Assembly (NCBI GenBank): GCA_963721075.1
Contig: CAVRHV010000017.1
Location: forward strand, 1 to 64,000
DNA from: DATFVA01 sp963721075
GTDB taxonomy: Bacteria > Bacteroidota > Ignavibacteria > Ignavibacteriales > Ignavibacteriaceae
Direction: 5' to 3'
DNA: 64,000 nt
Shown here: one piece after another, positions 61,919 through 64,000 of the stretch
Position numbering within the stretch: position 1 is the first letter of the stretch
How the letters are laid out: every line of letters starts with the position of its first letter
Program-made: the position numbers and the translations under genes
Notes under the pieces: model-generated
What the model was told of the DNA's origin: nothing
Databases searched by the model: none
Seen by the model: the letters and a program-made list of their open reading frames with translations, nothing else

Positions 61919-63289
61919 TTAAAGTGCGTACTTTTCCATTCTTCTATAAAGTGCGGCACGCGTTAAGCCGAGTTCCTTTGCGGCTTTGGTAACATTGCCA
62001 TCGTTCGCATCCAGCACTTTCCTTATAACCGCCTTTTCAACTTCTTCAAGGTTATAAGTATCAAAGATAAATTTCTCCTCTTTCGTTTCGGGCGATGTGA
62101 AGAAGAAGTCGGATGGCTGAAGAATATCAGAATCGCTTAGAATAATGCTCCGCTCTATTGCGTGCTGAAGTTCCCTCACATTGCCGGGCCATTTGTAATT
62201 TTCAAGCTTTTTAATCGTCACAGGACTGAACCTCAGGTTAGGCTTATTGTATCTTGCTTTATATACAGAAAGAAAATGTTCTGCAAGCATCTGGATATCC
62301 TCTTTCCTTTCTCTTAAGGGCGGTATATCGATTTCAACGGTATTTATTCTATAAAGCAGGTCCTGCCTGAATTTATTTTCCGCCACCATCTGGTGAATTG
62401 GAGTGTTTGTGGCACAAATAAGGCGTATATCAATAGGCTTATAACTATTTGAACCAACCCTTGCTACCTGCCGGTTTTGAAGCACGGTAAGCAGTTTCGC
62501 CTGCATCTCTATTGGAACATTACCGATCTCATCGAGGAAAAGAGTTCCGCCCGAGGCTGACTCAAATCTGCCGGCTCTGTCTTCTCTGGCATCGGTAAAA
62601 GCACCTTTAACATGACCAAACAGCTCACTCTCAAATAATGTGGGTGTCAATGAGCCCACATCTACTCTAACAAAAACCTGGCCGGATCTTTTTGAATTTT
62701 TATGAAGGGCTCTGGCAACCAGTTCCTTGCCGGTGCCGTTCTCCCCAAGGATAAGCACATTTGCATCGGTGGCAGCTACTTTTTCAATCGTCTGGAAGAC
62801 CTTATGCATAGCAGGAGAAGTTCCGATCAACTCACTGTACCTGCTTCCGTTATCTGCAGTAGACTGTCCTCCGACAACATCTTCTGAAACCATCTTCGAC
62901 TGTTTAAGCCTGAGAGCAGATAAAAGAGTTGAAATGAATTTCTCATTCTGCCAGGGTTTAAGGACAAAATCGGTTGCTCCTTCCTTCACTGCCTTTACCG
63001 CCAGTTCAATATCGCCGAATGCTGTAATGAGTATTACGGCTGCGGAAGGATCAAGTTTCAGTATTTCGTTAAGCCAGAATAGTCCTTCTTTTCCGCTGGT
63101 CATGTCCTGGGTGAAGTTCATATCAAGGAAGATAACATCATAGTTATCGTTCTTTAACAATTGCGGAATATTTTCAGGATTCTTCTCAGTATGGACTACA
63201 GTAACTACAGGTTTAAGAAGAAGCTTTGCCGCAAGCAGCACGTCTTCATTGTCGTCAACTATTAAGACTTTTGCTGATTGTTTTGTCAT
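61919..63289 (-). CDS. Sigma-54-dependent response regulator (NtrC family)
   Basis: A 456-residue enhancer-binding protein. The receiver (~5-125) has phospho-Asp D56 (YDVIFLDMNF) and conserved Lys in DFVLKPWQNEKF. The AAA+ domain (~155-390) has Walker A GENGTGKELVARAL, the sigma-54 contact loop as GAFTDA (Gly to Asp at the fifth position of GAFTGA, a variant common in Bacteroidota), Walker B GGTLFLDEIGN and LLYRINTVEIDIPPLRER. The Fis-type HTH is GNVTKAAKELGLTRAALYRR. First gene of the operon, divergent from the adaptor gene at the right edge, which is its likely target. Confidence 0.93.
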   Translation of the reverse strand: MTKQSAKVLIVDDNEDVLLAAKLLLKPVVTVVHTEKNPENIPQLLKNDNYDVIFLDMNFTQDMTSGKEGLFWLNEILKLDPSAAVILITAFGDIELAVKAVKEGATDFVLKPWQNEKFISTLLSALRLKQSKMVSEDVVGGQSTADNGSRYSELIGTSPAMHKVFQTIEKVAATDANVLILGENGTGKELVARALHKNSKRSGQVFVRVDVGSLTPTLFESELFGHVKGAFTDAREDRAGRFESASGGTLFLDEIGNVPIEMQAKLLTVLQNRQVARVGSNSYKPIDIRLICATNTPIHQMVAENKFRQDLLYRINTVEIDIPPLRERKEDIQMLAEHFLSVYKARYNKPNLRFSPVTIKKLENYKWPGNVRELQHAIERSIILSDSDILQPSDFFFTSPETKEEKFIFDTYNLEEVEKAVIRKVLDANDGNVTKAAKELGLTRAALYRRMEKYAL

Positions 63290-63921
63290 AATTATTGAGA
63301 GCTATTCAGCTGAATGATAAAATATCCCTATTTTATTTGTTTAAAATATGTAAATATTATATCAATTATTAGAATTCAACAGGATTATGATGCACGGAAA
63401 TTCAAAAGGATGAACGTCGCCTGCGAAAATTTCTACTCTTTTCATCGGAAAGTATATTTTTGTGTTGTTACTAATTTGATAAATTTGATAAGAGGTCTAA
63501 AATTATTAATTTTTATAAGGTATAAAAGGGGAAGCAAAAAAAAAATTTCTATTTCTGTTCGGCCTATACTCGGCCTCTATTCGGCCTACACCCGGCCTAT
63601 GCCCGGCCTCCTTCCCCGAGACTAATACTACTCTCCCCCGACACTAATACTGCCAAGCATCCATTTTAAACGCCGGATCTGAGCGCTGGTTAGCCGACAT
63701 TATAATCGTTTTACTGTTCTCCAGCGAACACCAGTGTAATGAAAACGGACACCTCCCTGCTCAGACAAAACTCCCCCATTTCCAATCAGGGAAGAATTCA
63801 CTGATGAACGGTTCAATAAATTGATAAGCAATAAAGCCTAATTTTCGCAGAAAAGGCACAGGTTTTGACTCTAAATGTGCGGGGTTTTTCAGTTTATGTA
63901 CGAAATACTCAGGAGAGTTTA
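63290..63921. other. Long divergent intergenic region with 11-bp tandem repeat
   Basis: 632 bases between the sigma-54 regulator gene and the HlyD-type adaptor gene. It is A/T-rich on the left. It holds a five-unit 11-bp repeat at 63560-63614, a near-repeat CGAxACTAATACT directly after it (two copies ~22 apart), and a weak sigma-54-like site (GG, 10 bases, GC) at 63746-63761. No gene is supported; open frames here are shadows. Confidence 0.6.
63560..63614. repeat. 11-bp tandem repeat, five units (CGGCCTAYNCY)
   Basis: Units are CGGCCTATACT, CGGCCTCTATT, CGGCCTACACC, CGGCCTATGCC and CGGCCTCCTTC. The CGGCCT core is invariant and the last five bases vary. The period is close to one helical turn, so all cores face the same side of the DNA. 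Confidence 0.85.
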
Positions 63922-64000
63922 ATGGACAGAAAGATTGAAAAGAAAAAATGGCCGCCGAAAAAAATAGCAATGTATGCAGGCGGCGGAATTCTCTTAATTA
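63922..64000 (+). CDS. HlyD-type efflux adaptor, N-terminus only
   Basis: From an ATG at 63922, six bases after AGGAGA, the frame reads MDRKIEKKKWPPKKIAMYAG then GGILLI and leaves the window. A basic stretch with KKW.PKKIA.Y followed by a hydrophobic helix is the typical N-terminus of HlyD-like periplasmic adaptors of MacB-type ABC exporters in Bacteroidota, which often lie divergent from an NtrC-type regulator. Only 26 residues are visible, so the call rests on this short signature and the context. Confidence 0.6.
   Translation, partial: MDRKIEKKKWPPKKIAMYAGGGILLI

Noticed and set aside
1..64000. tRNA, rRNA, CRISPR and riboswitch signals
   Set aside because: No T-loop plus acceptor-stem pairing, no rRNA-like conserved blocks and no regularly spaced direct repeats of 25-40 bases were seen. 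The only regular array is the 11-bp repeat.

Overview
The window looks like a chromosomal segment of a Bacteroidota/Chlorobi-group bacterium, most likely of the Ignavibacteriota type. Three proteins carry C-terminal type IX secretion (Por) sorting tails with the NPFNP-type motif. There are also a hybrid two-component system with a Y_Y_Y propeller, many small outer-membrane beta-barrels and Bacteroidota-type lipoproteins. The taxonomic call is inference from protein style, not from a marker gene. No rRNA, tRNA or CRISPR array was recognised.

Layout. 0-10 kb: the start of an outer-membrane barrel gene and a 2903-residue cyclic beta-1,2-glucan synthase. 10-14 kb: an oxidoreductase, then a stretch of broken gene pieces (DUF6448, FISUMP and DinB fragments), palindromes and an IS110-family element. 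14-19 kb: small stress genes, including an ECF42-type sigma factor with YciI and AhpD-like partners; two promoters of identical architecture suggest its regulon; a yjdI/yjdJ-like pair follows. 19.2-24.7 kb: an exact 2742-bp tandem duplication (lipoprotein, SnoaL-like lipoprotein, DUF4242-cyclase-AraC regulator) in which divergence is concentrated in the regulator's sensor part. 25-31 kb: AAC(3)-like acetyltransferase, class A beta-lactamase, TPR-SnoaL protein, SthA transhydrogenase and a secreted esterase. 31.7-37.6 kb: a complete TolC/adaptor/RND efflux operon. 37.6-40.3 kb: a CGNR regulator divergent from an ABM-DinB protein across a four-half-site operator, then a hydrolase and an AHSA1 protein.

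40.5-48.2 kb holds a five-gene carbon operon, read right to left: acetate kinase, phosphoketolase (frameshifted), trehalose-6-phosphate phosphatase, GH65 phosphorylase and beta-phosphoglucomutase. The last three correspond to the domains fused in mycobacterial OtsB1, and with the bifid-type phosphoketolase/AckA pair they could link trehalose (phosphate) and glucose phosphates to acetyl phosphate. 48-59 kb: a proton-ATPase remnant, an SDR, DUF6600 and DUF4256 proteins, barrels, a frameshifted YCF48-like secreted protein, a lone sorting tail and a frameshifted hybrid two-component sensor. 59-64 kb: a three-gene signalling operon (sigma-54 response regulator, SpoIIE-type phosphatase and histidine kinase with the same N-terminal sensor), divergent from the start of a HlyD-type adaptor gene at the window edge, with an 11-bp tandem repeat between them.

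The strongest leads are the ECF42 promoter pair, the tandem duplication with a hypervariable sensor, the split OtsB1-like trio, and the shared sensor joined to two different outputs. Five frameshifts between 46.5 and 58.3 kb need to be separated into sequencing error and real decay.
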